Assembly (NCBI RefSeq): GCF_016808095.1
Contig: NC_068974.1
Span: 24,412,825 to 24,476,824 of the forward strand
DNA length: 64,000 nt
Direction: 5' to 3'
From: Vigna angularis
Lineage: Eukaryota; Streptophyta; Magnoliopsida; Fabales; Fabaceae
In this document: piece after piece, positions 32,431 through 43,245 of the stretch
Layout of the letters: every line of letters starts with the position of its first letter
Numbering within the stretch: the stretch's first letter is position 1
The notes under the pieces: generated by a model
Databases searched by the model: none
Seen by the model: the letters and a program-made list of their open reading frames with translations, nothing else
What the model was told of the DNA's origin: nothing
Translations under genes and position numbers: made by a program

Positions 32431-32549
32431 GAGGTGCAACACGAGGACTTCCGAGGAGGTAACCCATCCTAGTACTACTCTCGCTCAAGCATGCTTAACT
32501 ATGGTGTTCTGATGGGATCCGGTGCATTAGTGCTGGCCTGATTGCACAT
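32431..32549 (-). rRNA. 5S rRNA gene G25, diverged
   Basis: As G20, plus 'ggtaaccc' in the C box, 'cgctcaagc' and 'atggtgttc'. Confidence 0.78.
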
Positions 32550-32763
32550 GCCAATCTTTGCACGATCATTGTATATATGGCTTCGCCAGCGTGTATAAGT
32601 TTCAAGACTTCGACACACGCGTGCGAGTGACCTGACGTGGATGGTTTGGATCCGAAAAAGTCGTGATAACAGTTAGTTCGATTCGTGTAGGCGGTACTTT
32701 GGACTTCGTTGCAACTAACAAGGACGAAAAAAAACGTAAAAAAGAAAAAAAAACGTCAGAAAA

Positions 32764-32873
32764 GAGGTGCAAGAAGAGGACTTCCCAGGAGGTCAACCAT
32801 TCTAGTACTACTCTCGCCCAAGCACGCTTGACAGCGGAGGATCCGGTGCATTAGTGCTGGTATGATCGCACCT
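32764..32873 (-). pseudogene. 5S rRNA pseudogene G26, 9-nt deletion
   Basis: 110 nt; the deletion after 'gacagcgga' removes part of p36-p46. Otherwise like G21. Confidence 0.85.
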
Positions 32874-33087
32874 GCCAATCTTTGCACGATCAATGTACAT
32901 ATGGCTTCGGCAGCGTGTATATGTTTCAAGACTTCAAGACACGCGTGCGAGTGACCTGACGTGGATGGTTTGGATCCGAAAAAGCCGTGATAACAGTTAG
33001 TTGGAGTCGTGTAGGCGGTATTTTGGGACTTGATTGCAGCTAACAAGGACGGAAAAAAACGTAAAAAAGAAAAAAAACGTTAAAAAA

Positions 33088-33206
33088 GAGGTGCAACACA
33101 AGGACTTCCCAGGAGGTCAACCATCCTAGTACTACTCTCGCCCAAGCACGCTTAACTGCGGAGTTCTGATGGGATCCGGTGCATTAGTGCTGGTATGATC
33201 GCATCT
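33088..33206 (-). rRNA. 5S rRNA gene G27
   Basis: 'gcaacacaagg', 'ggtcaacc', 5' end 'gcatct'; A box intact. Confidence 0.87.
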
Positions 33207-33401
33207 GCCAATCTTTGCACGATCAATGTACATATGGCTTCGGCAGCGTGTACAAGTTTCAAGACTTCGAGACACGCGTGCGAGTGACCTGAGGTGGATG
33301 GTTTGGATCCGAAAAAGCCGTGATATTTGGAACTTGGTTGCAACTAACAAGGACGGAAAAAAACGTAAAAAACAAAGAAAACAAAAAAAAACGTCAAAAA
33401 A

Positions 33402-33520
33402 GAGGTGCAACATGAGGACTTCCCAGGAGGTCAACCATCCTAGTACTATTCTCGCCCAAGCACGCTTAACTGCGGAGTTCTAATGGGATCCGATGCATTA
33501 GTGCTGGTACGATCACACCT
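33402..33520 (-). rRNA. 5S rRNA gene G28
   Basis: As G23, with 'gcaacatgagg' and 'gtactattctcg'. Confidence 0.82.
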
Positions 33521-33737
33521 GCCAATCTTTGCACGATCAATGTACAAATGGCTTCGGCAGCGTGTACAAGTTTCAAGACTTCGAGACACGCGTGCGAGTG
33601 ACCTGAGGTGGATTGTTTGGATCCGAAAAAGCCGTGATAACAGTTAGTTCGAGTCGTGTAGGCGGTACTTTGGGACTTGGTTGCAACTAACAAGGACGGA
33701 AAAAAATCGTAAAAAAGAAAAAAAAAACGTCAAAAAA

Positions 33738-33856
33738 GAGGTGCAACACAAGGACTTCCGAGGAGGTCACCCATCCTAGTACTACTCTCGCCCAAGCACG
33801 CTTGACTGCGGAGTTCTGATGGGATCCGGTGCATTCGTGCTGGTATGATCGAACCT
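33738..33856 (-). rRNA. 5S rRNA gene G29
   Basis: 'cacaaggacttccgagg', 'cttgactgcgg', 'gcattcgtg', 'gaacct'. Confidence 0.83.
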
Positions 33857-34071
33857 GCCAATCTTTGCACGATCAATGTATATATGGCTTCGGCAGCATG
33901 TATAAGTTTCAATACTTCGAGACACGCGTGCGAGTGACCTGAGGTGGATGGTTTGGATCCGAAAAAGCCGTGATAACAGTTAGTTAGAGTCATGTAGGCG
34001 GTTCTTTGGGACTTGGTTGCAACTAACAGGGACGAAAAAAAACGTAAAAAAGAAAAAAAAACGTCAGAAAA

Positions 34072-34190
34072 GAGGTGCAACACGAGGACTTCCGAGGAGG
34101 TCACCCATCCTAGTACTACTCTCGCCCAAGCATGCTTAACTATGGAGTTCTGATGGGATCCGGTGCATTAGTGCTGGCCTGATTGCACAT
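34072..34190 (-). rRNA. 5S rRNA gene G30, diverged
   Basis: As G20 but with 'tatggagttc'. Confidence 0.8.
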
Positions 34191-34403
34191 GCCAATCTTT
34201 GCACGATCATTGTATATATGGCTTCGCCAGCGTGTATAAGTTTCAAGACTCGACACACGCGTGCGAGTTACCTGACGAGGATGGTTTGGATCCGAAAAAG
34301 TCGTGATAACAGTTAGTTGGATTCGTGTAGGCGGTACTTTGGACTTCGCTGCAACTAACAAGGACGAAAAAAAACGTAAAAAAGAAAAAAAAACGTCAGA
34401 AAA

Positions 34404-34522
34404 GAGGTGCAAGAAGAGGACTTCCCAGGAGGTCAACCATTCTAGTACTACTCTCGCCCAAGCACGCTTGACTGCGGAGTTCTGATAGGATCCGGTGGAT
34501 TAGTGCTGGTATGATCGCACCT
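34404..34522 (-). rRNA. 5S rRNA gene G31
   Basis: As G21, with 'ggtggattag' replacing 'ggtgcattag'. Confidence 0.8.
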
Positions 34523-34748
34523 GCCAATCTTTGCACGATCAATGTACATATGGCTTCGGCAGCGTGTATAAGTTTCAAGACTTCAAGACACGCGTGCGAG
34601 TGACCTGACGTGGATGGTTTGGATCCGAAAAAGCCGTGATAACAGTTAGTTGGAGTCGTGTATGCGGTATTTTGGGACTTGATTGCAACTAACAAGGACG
34701 GAAAAAAACGTAAAAAAGAAAAAAAACGTCAGAAAAAACGATAAAAAA

Positions 34749-34867
34749 GAGGTGCAACACAAGGACTTCCCAGGAGGTCACCCATCCTAGTACTACTCTC
34801 GCCCAAGCACGCTTAGCTGCGGAGTTCTGATGGGATCCGGTGCATTAGTGCTGGTGTGATCGCACCT
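34749..34867 (-). rRNA. 5S rRNA gene G32
   Basis: 'cacaagg', 'cttagctgcgg' and 'ggtgtgatc'; C box intact. Confidence 0.87.
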
Positions 34868-35083
34868 GCTAATCTTTGCACGATCAATGTACATATGGCT
34901 TCGGCAGCGTCTACTAGTTTCAAGACTTCGAGACATGCGTGCGAGTGACCTGCGGTGGATGGTTTGGATCCGAAAAAGCCGTGATAACAGTTAGTTGGAG
35001 TCGTGTAGGCGGTACTTTGGAACTTGGTTGCAACTAACAAGGACGGAAAAAAATCGTAAAAAAGAAAAAAAAATGTCAAAAAA

Positions 35084-35202
35084 GAGGTGCAACACAAGGA
35101 CTTCCCAGGAGCTCACCCATCCTAGTACTACTCTCGCCCAAGCACGCTTGACTACGGAGTTCTGATGGGATCCGGTGCATTCGTGCTGGTATGATCGAAC
35201 CT
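35084..35202 (-). rRNA. 5S rRNA gene G33
   Basis: 'aggagctcaccc' (C box), 'cttgactacgg', 'gcattcgtg', 'gaacct'. Confidence 0.82.
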
Positions 35203-35417
35203 GCCAATCTTTGCACGATCAATGTATATATGGCTTCGGCATCATGTATAAGTTTCAAGACTTCGAGACACGCGTGCGAGTGACCTGAGGTGGATGGTTT
35301 GGATCCGAAAAAGCCGTGATAACAGTTAGTTGGAGTCATGTAGGCGGTTCTTTGGGACTTGGTTGCAACTAACAAGGACGAAAAAAAAAGTAAAAAAGAA
35401 AAAAAAACGTCAGAAAA

Positions 35418-35536
35418 GAGGTGCAACACGAGGACTTCCGAGGAGGTCACCCATCCTAGTACTACTCTCGCCCAAGCATGCTTAACTATGGAGTTCTGAT
35501 GGGATCCGGTGCATTAGTGCTGGCCTGATTGCACAT
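35418..35536 (-). rRNA. 5S rRNA gene G34, diverged
   Basis: Same sequence type as G30. Confidence 0.8.
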
Positions 35537-35750
35537 GCCAATCTTTGCACGATCATTGTATATATGGCTTCGCCAGCGTGTATAAGTTTCAAGACTTCGA
35601 CACACGCGTGCGAGTTACCTGACGAGGATGGTTTGGATCCGAAAAAGTCGTGATAACAGTTAGTTGGATTCGTGTAGGCGGTACTTTGGACTTCGCTGCA
35701 ACTAACAAGGACGAAAAAAAACGTAAAAAAGAAAAAAAAATGTCAGAAAA

Positions 35751-35869
35751 GAGGTGCAAGAAAAGGACTTCCCAGGAGGTCAACCATTCTAGTACTACTC
35801 TCGCCCAAGCACGCTTGACTGCGGAGTTCGGATAGGATCCGGTGCATTAGTGCTGGTATGATCGCACCT
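35751..35869 (-). rRNA. 5S rRNA gene G35
   Basis: 'gcaagaaaagg', 'ggtcaaccattc', 'cttgactg', 'gttcggatagg'. Confidence 0.8.
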
Positions 35870-36096
35870 GCCAATCTTTGCACGATCAATGTACATATGG
35901 CTTCGGCAGCGTGTATAAGTTTCAAGACTTCAAGACACGCGTGCGAGTGACCTGACGTGGATGGTTTGGATCCGAAAAAGCCGTGATAACAGTTAGTTAG
36001 AGTCGTGTATGCGGTATTTTGGGACTTGATTGCAACTAACAAGGACGGAAAAAAACGTAAAAAAGAAAAAAAAACGTCAGAAAAAACGTTAAAAAA

Positions 36097-36215
36097 GAGG
36101 TGCAACACAAGGACTTCCCAGGAGGTCACCCATCCTAGTACTACTCTCGCCCAAGCGCGCTTAGCTGCGGAGTTCTGATGGGATCCGATGCATTAGTGCT
36201 GGTGTGATCGCACCT
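36097..36215 (-). rRNA. 5S rRNA gene G36
   Basis: 'cacaagg', 'aagcgcgcttagctg', 'gatccgatgc', 'ggtgtgatc'. Confidence 0.85.
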
Positions 36216-36432
36216 GCCAATCTTTGCACGATCAATGTACATATGGCTTCGGCAGCGTCTACTAGTTTCAAGACTTCGAGACATGCGTGCGAGTGACCTG
36301 CGGTGGATGGTTTGGATCCGAAAAAGCCGTGATAACAGTTAGTTGGAGTCGTGTAGGCGGTACTTTGGAACTTGGTTGCAACTAACAAGGACGGAAAAAA
36401 ACGTCAAAAAGAAAAAAAAACACGTCAAAAAA

Positions 36433-36551
36433 GAGGTGCAACACGAGGACTTCCCAAGAGGTCACCCATCCTAGTACTACTCTCGCCCAAGCACGCTTAA
36501 CTATGGAGTTCTGATGGGATCCGGTGCATTAGTGCTGTTATGATCGCACCT
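36433..36551 (-). rRNA. 5S rRNA gene G37
   Basis: 'cccaagagg' (p95), 'actatggag', 'gtgctgttatg'. Confidence 0.88.
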
Positions 36552-36767
36552 GCCAATCGTTGCACGATCAATGTACATATGGCTTCGGCAGCGTCTACAA
36601 GTTTCAAGACTTCGAGACACGCGTGCGAGTGACCTGAGGTGGATGGTTTGGATCCGAAAAAGCCGTGATAACAGTTAGTTGGGGTCGTGTAGGCGGTACT
36701 TTGGAACTTGGTTGCAACTAACAAGGACGGAAAAAAACGTCAAAAAGAAAAAAAAAACGTCAAAAAA

Positions 36768-36886
36768 GAGGTGCAACACGAGGACTTCCCAGGAGGTCAC
36801 CCATCCTAGTACTAATCTCGTCCAAGCACGCTTAGCTGTGGAGTTCTGACGGGATCCGGTGCATTAGTGCTGGTATGATCGCACCT
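36768..36886 (-). rRNA. 5S rRNA gene G38
   Basis: 'actaatctcgtccaag', 'cttagctgtgg', 'ctgacggga'. Confidence 0.86.
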
Positions 36887-37103
36887 GCCAATCTTTGCAC
36901 GATCAATGTACATATGGCTTCGGCAGCGTGTACAAGTTTCAAGACTTCGAGACACACGTGCGAGTGACCTGAGGTGGATGGTTTGGATCTGAAAAAGCCG
37001 TGATAACAGTAAGTTGGAGTCGTGTAGGCGGTACTTTGGAACTTGGTTCCAACTAACAAGGACGGAAAAAAACGTCAAAAAGAAAAAAAAAAACGTCAAA
37101 AAA

Positions 37104-37222
37104 GAGGTGCAACACGAGGACTTCCCAGGAGGTCACCCATCCTAGTACTACTCTCGCGCAAGCACGCTTAACTGCGGAGTTCTGATGGGATCCGGTGCAT
37201 TAGTGCTGGTATGATCGCACCT
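37104..37222 (-). rRNA. 5S rRNA gene G39
   Basis: Single change 'ctcgcgcaag' (p65). Its own upstream spacer is cut short, ending '...aagccggaaaaaa'. Confidence 0.92.
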
Positions 37223-37359
37223 GTCAATTTTTGCACGATCAATGTACATATGGCTTCGGCAGCGTGTACAAGATTCAAGACTTCGAGACACGTGTGCAAG
37301 TGACCTGAGGTGGATGGTTTGGATCCGAAAAAGCCGGAAAAAAAAAAAACGTCAAAAAA

Positions 37360-37476
37360 GAGGTGCAGCACGAGGACTTCCCAGGAGGTCACCCATCCTA
37401 GTACTACTCTCGCCCAAGCACGCTTAACTGCGGAGTTGTGATGGGATCCGGTGCATTAGTGCTGGTCTGATCGCAC
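37360..37476 (-). rRNA. 5S rRNA gene G40, fused to G41 without spacer
   Basis: Lacks the last two positions (p1-p2) and all upstream promoter DNA. 'gatcgcac' runs straight into 'aacacgagg' of G41. Confidence 0.88.
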
Positions 37477-37593
37477 AACACGAGGACTTCCCAGGAGGTC
37501 ACCCATCCCAGTACTACTCTCGCCCAAGCACGCTTAACTGCGCTGCGAAGTTCTGATGTGATCCGGTGCATTAGTGCTGGTATGATCGCACCT
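37477..37593 (-). rRNA. 5S rRNA gene G41, 3' end lost in fusion
   Basis: Lacks the terminal 'gaggtgc' and has a 5-base insertion ('aactgcgctgcgaag') next to the A box. Confidence 0.85.
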
Positions 37594-37809
37594 ACCAATC
37601 TTTGCACGATCAATGTACATATGGCTTTGGCAGCGTGTACAAGTTTCAAGACTTCGAGACACGCGTGCGAGTGACCTGAGGTGGATGGTTTGGATCCGAA
37701 AAAGCCGTGATAATAGTTAGTTGTAGTCGTGTAGGCGGTACTTTGGAACTTGGTTGCAACTAACAAGGACGGAAAAAAACGTCAAAAAGAAAAAAAAAAC
37801 ATCAAAAAC

Positions 37810-37928
37810 GAGGTGCAACACGAGGACTTCCCAAGAGGTCACCCATCATAGTACTACTCTCGCCCAAGCACGCTTAACTGCGGAGTTCTGATGGGATCCA
37901 GTGCATTAGTGCTGGTATGATCGAACCA
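37810..37928 (-). rRNA. 5S rRNA gene G42, 33-bp spacer upstream
   Basis: 'cccaagagg', 'catcatag', 'gatccag' and 5' end 'gaacca'. The short 5' flank has no TATA-like element. Confidence 0.83.
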
Positions 37929-37961
37929 GCCAATCTTTGCACGATCAATGTAGTCAAAAAA

Positions 37962-38080
37962 AAGGTGCAACACGAGGACTTCCCAGGAGGTCACCCATCC
38001 TAGAACTACTCTCGCCGAAGCACGCTTAACTGCAAAGTTCTTATCGGATCCAGTCCATTATTGCTAGTATGATCGCACCT
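37962..38080 (-). rRNA. 5S rRNA gene G43, diverged
   Basis: 'aaaggtgc', 'tagaactac', 'cgccgaag', 'gcaaagttcttatcgg', 'cagtccattattgctag'. Confidence 0.78.
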
Positions 38081-38211
38081 GCCAATCTTTGCACGATCAA
38101 TGTACATATAGTTTCAAGACTTCGAGACACGCGTGCGAGTGACCTGAGGTGGATGGTTTGGATCCGAAAAAGCCGTGATAACAGTTAGTTGGAGTCGTGT
38201 AGGCGGTAAGA

Positions 38212-38330
38212 GAGGTGACACACGAGGACTTCCCAGGAGGTCACCCATCCTAGTACTACTCTCGCCCAAGCACGCTTAACTGCGGAGTTCTGATGGGATC
38301 TGGTGCATTAGTGCTGGTATGATCGCACCT
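38212..38330 (-). rRNA. 5S rRNA gene G44, weak terminator
   Basis: 'gaggtgacacac' and 'gatctgg'. The gene strand continues CTCTCTTACCG, with no run of four T. Confidence 0.87.
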
Positions 38331-38480
38331 GCCAATATTTGCACGATCAATGTACATATGGCTTCGGCAGCATGTACAAGTTTCAAGACTTCGAGACACG
38401 CGTGCGAGTGACCTGAGGTGGATGGTTTGGATCCGAAAAAGCCGTGATAACAGTTAGTTGGAGTCGTGTAGGCGGTAAAA

Positions 38481-38599
38481 GAGGTGACACACGAGGACTT
38501 CCCAGGAGGTCACCCATCCTAATACAACTCTCGCCCAAGCACGCTTAACTGCGGAGTTCTGATGGGATCTGGTGCATTAGTGCTGGTATGATCGCACCT
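38481..38599 (-). rRNA. 5S rRNA gene G45
   Basis: Type A ('gaggtgacacac', 'gatctgg') with 'cctaatacaactc'. Confidence 0.86.
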
Positions 38600-38815
38600 G
38601 CCAATATTTGCACGATCGATGTACATATGGCTTCGGCAACATGTACAAGTTTCAAGACTTCGAGACACGCGTGCGAGTGACCTGAGGTGGATGGTTTGGA
38701 TCCGAAAAAGCCGTGATAACAGTTAGTTGGAGTCGTGTAGGCGGTACTTTGGAACTTGGTTGCAACTAACAAGGACGGAAAAAAACGTCAAAAAGAAAAA
38801 AAAAACGTCAAAAAA

Positions 38816-38934
38816 GAGGTGCAACACGAGGACTTCCTAGGAGGTCACCCATCCTAGTACTACTCTCGCCCAAGCACGCTTAACTGCAGAGTTCTGATGG
38901 GATCCGGTGCATTAGTGCTGGTAGGATCGCACCT
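38816..38934 (-). rRNA. 5S rRNA gene G46
   Basis: Type B: 'cctaggagg', 'gcagag', 'gtaggatc'. Confidence 0.88.
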
Positions 38935-39084
38935 GCCAATTTTTGCACGATCAATGTACATATGGCTTCGGCAGCGTGTACAAGTTTCAAGACTTCGAGA
39001 CACGCGTGCGAGTGACCTGAGGTGGATGGTTTGGATCCGAAAAAGCCGTGATAACAGTTAGTTGGAGTCGTGTAGGCGGTAAAA

Positions 39085-39203
39085 GAGGTGCAACACGAGG
39101 ACTTCCCAGGAGGTCAACAATCCTAGTACTACTCTCGTCAAAGCACGCTTAACTGCGGAGTTCTGATGGGATCCGGTGCATTAGTGCTGGTATGATCGCA
39201 CCT
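39085..39203 (-). rRNA. 5S rRNA gene G47
   Basis: Type C: 'ggtcaacaatcc' in the C box, 'ctcgtcaaagc'. Downstream only TTTT. Confidence 0.86.
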
Positions 39204-39419
39204 GCCAATCTTTGCACGATCAATGTACATATGGCTTCGGCAGCGTGTACATGTTTCAAGACTTCGAGACACACGTGCGAGTGACCTGAGGTGGATGGTT
39301 TGGATCCGAAAAAGCCGTGATAATAGTTAGTTGTAGTCGTGTAGGCGGTACTTTGGAACTTGGTTGCAACTAACAAGGACGGAAAAAAACGTCAAAAAGA
39401 AAAAAAAAACATCAAAAAC

Positions 39420-39477
39420 GAGGTGCAACACGAGGACTTCCCAAGAGGTCACCCATCCTAGTACTACTCTCGCCCAA
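39420..39477 (-). pseudogene. 5S rRNA fragment G48 (3' half)
   Basis: Only p62-p119 remain; joined directly to G49 at 'cgcccaa|cgagg'. Confidence 0.9.
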
Positions 39478-39585
39478 CGAGGACTTCCCAGGAGGTCACC
39501 CATCCTAGAACTACTCTCGCCGAAGCACGCTTAACTGCAAAGTTCTGATGGGATCCAGTGCATTATTGCTGGTATGATCGCACCT
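39478..39585 (-). pseudogene. 5S rRNA gene G49, 3' end lost in fusion
   Basis: 108 nt, missing the last 11 positions; also 'tagaactac', 'cgccgaag', 'gcaaag', 'attattgctgg'. No terminator before G48 sequence. Confidence 0.85.
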
Positions 39586-39716
39586 GCCAATCTTTGCACG
39601 ATCAATGTACATATAGATTCAAGGCTTCGAGACACGCGTGCGAGTGACCTTAGGTGGATGGTTTGGATCCGAAAAAGCCGTGATAACAGTTAGTTGGAGT
39701 CGTGTAGGCGGTAAGA

Positions 39717-39835
39717 GAGGTGACACACGAGGACTTCCCAGGAGGTCACCCATCCTAGTACTACTCTCGCCCAAGCACGCTTAACTGTGGAGTTCTGATG
39801 GGATCTGGTGCATTAGTGCTGGTATGATCGCACCT
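39717..39835 (-). rRNA. 5S rRNA gene G50
   Basis: Type A with 'actgtggag'; downstream TCTCTTACC lacks a four-T run. Confidence 0.86.
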
Positions 39836-40051
39836 GCCAATATTTGCACGATCAATGTACATATTGCTTCGGCAGCATGTTCAAGTTTCAAGACTTCGAG
39901 ACACGCGTGCGAGTGACCTGAGGTGGATGGTTTGGATCCGAAAAAGCCGTGATAACAGTTAGTTGGAGTCGTGTAGGCGGTACTTTGGAACTTGGTTGCA
40001 ACTAACAAGGACGGAAAAAAACGTCAAAAAGAAAAAAAAAACGTCAAAAAA

Positions 40052-40170
40052 GAGGTGCAACACGAGGACTTCCTAGGAGGTCACCCATCCTAGTACTACT
40101 CTCGCCCAAGCACGCTTAACTGCAGAGTTCTGATGGGATCCGGTGCATTAGTGCTGGTAGGATCGCACCT
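40052..40170 (-). rRNA. 5S rRNA gene G51
   Basis: Type B, same changes as G46. Confidence 0.88.
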
Positions 40171-40320
40171 GCCAATCTTTGCACGATCAATGTACATATG
40201 GCTTCGGCAGCGTGTACAAGTTTCAAGACTTCAAGACACGCGTGCGAGTGACCTGAGGTGGATGGTTTGGATCCGAAAAAGCCGTGATAACAGTTAGTTG
40301 GAGTCGTGTAGGCGGTAAAA

Positions 40321-40439
40321 GAGGTGCAACACGAGGACTTCCCACGAGGTCAACCATCCTAGTACTACTCTCGTCCAAGCACGCTTAAATGCGGAGTTCT
40401 GATGGGATCCGGTGCATTAGTGCTGGTATGATCGCACCT
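40321..40439 (-). rRNA. 5S rRNA gene G52
   Basis: Type C: 'cccacgagg', 'ggtcaacc', 'cgtccaag', 'cttaaatgcgg'. Confidence 0.86.
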
Positions 40440-40650
40440 GCCAATCTTTGCACGATCAATGTACATATCGCTTCGGCAGCGTGTACAAGTTTCAAGACTT
40501 CGAGACACGCGTGCCAGAGACCTGAGGTGGATTGTTTGGATCCGAAAAAGTCGTGATAACAGTTAGTTGGAGTCGTGTAGGCGGTACTTTGGAACTTGGT
40601 TGCAACTAACAAGGACGGAAAAAAACGTCAAAAAAAAAAATGTCAAAAAA

Positions 40651-40769
40651 GAGGTGCAACACGAGGAATTCCCAGGAGGTCACCCATCCTAGTAGTACTC
40701 TCGCCCAAGCTCGCTTAACTGCGGAGTTCTGATGGGATCCGGTGCATTAGTGCTAGTATGATCGCACCT
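40651..40769 (-). rRNA. 5S rRNA gene G53, 33-bp spacer upstream
   Basis: 'ggaattccc', 'tagtagtactc', 'aagctcgc', 'gtgctagtatg'. Confidence 0.86.
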
Positions 40770-40802
40770 GCCAATCTTTGCACGATCAATGTAGTCAAAA
40801 AA

Positions 40803-40921
40803 GAGGTGCAACACGAGGACTTCCCAGGAGGTCACCCATCCTAGTACTACTCTCGCCGAAGCACGCTTAAATGCGGAGTTCTGATGGGATCCGGTGCATT
40901 AGTGCTGGTATGATCGCACCT
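40803..40921 (-). rRNA. 5S rRNA gene G54
   Basis: 'cgccgaag' and 'cttaaatgcgg'. Confidence 0.89.
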
Positions 40922-41136
40922 GCCAATCTTTGCACGATCAATGTACATATCGCTTCGGCAGCGTGTACAAGTTACAAGACTTCGAGACACGCGTGCCAGA
41001 GACCTGAGGTGGATTGTTTGGATCCGAAAAAGTCGTGATAACAGTTAGTTGGAGTCGTGTAGGCGGTACTTTGGAACTTGGTTGCAACTAACAAGGACGG
41101 AAAAAAACGTCAAAAAAAAAAAAAAACGTCAAAAAA

Positions 41137-41255
41137 GAGGTGCAACACGAGGAATTCCCAGGAGGTCACCCATCCTAGTACTACTCTCGCCCAAGCACGC
41201 TTAACTGCGGAGTTATGATGGGATCCGGTGCATTAGTGCTCGTATGATCGCACCT
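41137..41255 (-). rRNA. 5S rRNA gene G55, 33-bp spacer upstream
   Basis: 'ggaattccc', 'gagttatgatg', 'gtgctcgtatg'. Confidence 0.87.
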
Positions 41256-41288
41256 GCCAATCTTTGCACGATCAATGTAGTCAAAAAA

Positions 41289-41407
41289 GAGGTGCAACAC
41301 GAGGACTTCCCAGGAGGTCACCCATCCTAGTACTACTCTCGCCGAAGCACGCTTAACTGCAGAGTTCTGATGGGATCCAGTGCATTAGTGCTGGTCTAAT
41401 CGCACCT
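41289..41407 (-). rRNA. 5S rRNA gene G56
   Basis: 'cgccgaag', 'gcagag', 'gatccag', 'gtctaatcg'. Confidence 0.86.
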
Positions 41408-41557
41408 GCCAATCTTTGCACGATCAATGTACATATGGCTTCGGCAGCGTGTACAAGTTTCAAGACTTCGAGACACGCGTGCGAGTGACCTGAGGTGGAT
41501 GGTTTGGATCCGAAAAAGCCGTGATAACAGTTAGTTGGAGTCGTGTAGGCGGTAAAA

Positions 41558-41676
41558 GAGGTGACACACGAGGACTTCCCAGGAGGTCACCCATCCTAGT
41601 ATAACTCTCGCCCAAGCATGCTTAACTGCGGAGTTCTGATGGGATCTGGTGCATTAGTGCTGGTATGATCGCACCT
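41558..41676 (-). rRNA. 5S rRNA gene G57
   Basis: Type A with 'gtataactc' and 'catgctt'. Confidence 0.86.
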
Positions 41677-41910
41677 GCCAATATTTGCACGATCAATGTA
41701 CATATGGCTTCGGCAACATGTACAAGTTTCAAGACTTCGAGACACGCGTGCGAGTGACCTGAGGTGGATGGTTTGGATCCGAAAAAGCCGTGATAACAGT
41801 TAGTTGGAGTCGTGTAGGCGGTACTTTGGAACTTGGTTGCAACTAACAAGGACGGAAAAAAACGTCAAAAAGAAAAAAAAACGTCAAAAAGAAAAAAAAA
41901 CGTCAAAAAA

Positions 41911-42029
41911 GAGGTGCAACTCGAGGACTTCCTAGGAGGTCACCCATCCTAGTACTACTCTCGCCCAAGCACGCTTAACTGCAAAGTTCTGATGGGATCC
42001 GATGCATTAGTGCTGGTAGGATCGCACCT
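41911..42029 (-). rRNA. 5S rRNA gene G58
   Basis: Type B with 'gcaactcgagg', 'gcaaag' and 'gatccgatgc'. Confidence 0.86.
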
Positions 42030-42179
42030 GCCAATCTTTGCACGATCAATGTACATACGGCTTCGGCAGCGTGTACAAGTTTCAAGACTTCGAGACACGC
42101 GTGCGAGTGACCTGAGGTGGATGGTTTGGATCCGAAAAAGCCGTGATAACAGTTAGTTGGAGTTGTGTAGGCGGTAAAA

Positions 42180-42298
42180 GAGGGGCAACACGAGGACTTC
42201 CCAGGAGGTCAACCATCCTAGTACTACTCTCGCTCAAGCACGCTTAACTGCGGAGTTCTGATGGGATCCGGTGCATTAGTGCTGGTATGATCGCACCT
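42180..42298 (-). rRNA. 5S rRNA gene G59
   Basis: Type C: 'gaggggcaac', 'ggtcaacc', 'ctcgctcaag'. Confidence 0.87.
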
Positions 42299-42508
42299 GC
42301 CAATCTTTGCACGATCAATGTACATATCGCTTCAGCAGCGTGTACAAGTTTCAAGACTTCGAGACACGCGTGCGAGAGACCTGAGGTGGATGGTTAGGAT
42401 CCGAAAAAGTCGTGATAACAGTTAGTTGGAGTCGTGTAGGCGGTACTTTGGAACTTGGTTGCAACTAACAAGGACGGAAAAAAACGTCAAAAAAAAAACG
42501 TCAAAAAA

Positions 42509-42627
42509 GAGGTGCAACACGAGGACTTCGCAGGAGGTCACCCATCCTAGTACTACTCTCGCCCAAGCACGCTTACCTGCGGAGTTCTGATGGGATCCGG
42601 TGCATTAGTGCTGGTATGATCGCACCT
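42509..42627 (-). rRNA. 5S rRNA gene G60
   Basis: 'cttcgcagg' and 'cttacctgcgg' (A box). Confidence 0.89.
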
Positions 42628-42843
42628 GCCAATCTTTGCACGATCAATGTACATATGGCTTTGGCAGCGTGTACAAGTTTCAAGACTTCGAGACACGCGT
42701 GCGAGTGACCTGAGGTGGATGGTTTGGATCCGAAAAAGCTGTGATAATAGTTAGTTGTAGTCGTGTAGGCGGTACTTTGGAACTTGGTTGCAACTAACAA
42801 GGACGGAAAAAAACGTCAAAATGAAAAAAAAAACATTAAAAAC

Positions 42844-42962
42844 GAGGTGCAACACGAGGACTTCGCAATAGGTCACCCATCCTAGTACTACTCTCGCCCA
42901 AGCACGCTTAACTGCGGAGTTCTGATGGGATCCAGTGCATTAGTGCTGGTATGATCGAACCT
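42844..42962 (-). rRNA. 5S rRNA gene G61, 33-bp spacer upstream
   Basis: 'cttcgcaatagg' disrupts the C box; 'gatccag', 'gaacct'. Confidence 0.84.
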
Positions 42963-42995
42963 GCCAATCTTTGCACGATCAATGTAGTCAAAAAA

Positions 42996-43114
42996 GAGGT
43001 GCAACACGAGGACTTCCCAGGAGGTCACCCATCCTAGAACTACTCTCACCGAAGCACGCTTAACTGCAAAGTTCTGATGGGATCCAGTGCATTATTGCTG
43101 GTATGATCGCACCT
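42996..43114 (-). rRNA. 5S rRNA gene G62
   Basis: 'tagaactac', 'ctcaccgaag', 'gcaaag', 'gatccag', 'attattgctgg'. Confidence 0.83.
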
Positions 43115-43245
43115 GCCAATCTTTGCACGATCAATGTACATATAGTTTCAAGACTTCGAGACACGCGTGCCAGTGACCTGAGGTGGATGGTTTGGATCCG
43201 AAAAAGCCGTGATAGCAGTTAGTTGGAGTCGTGTAGGCGGTAAGA

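Larger units (their letters stand above)
30784..36096 (-). repeat. Block II: 4-5-gene higher-order 5S units
   Basis: A gene type marked by 'ggcctgattgcacat' starts each unit at 30784, 32431, 34072 and 35418. It is followed by a 'gcaagaagagg' (or gcaagaaaagg) type, then types ending 'gcatct', 'gatcacacct' and 'gaacct'. The first two units have five genes (~1.64 kb); the third has four (1,346 bp). Confidence 0.85.
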
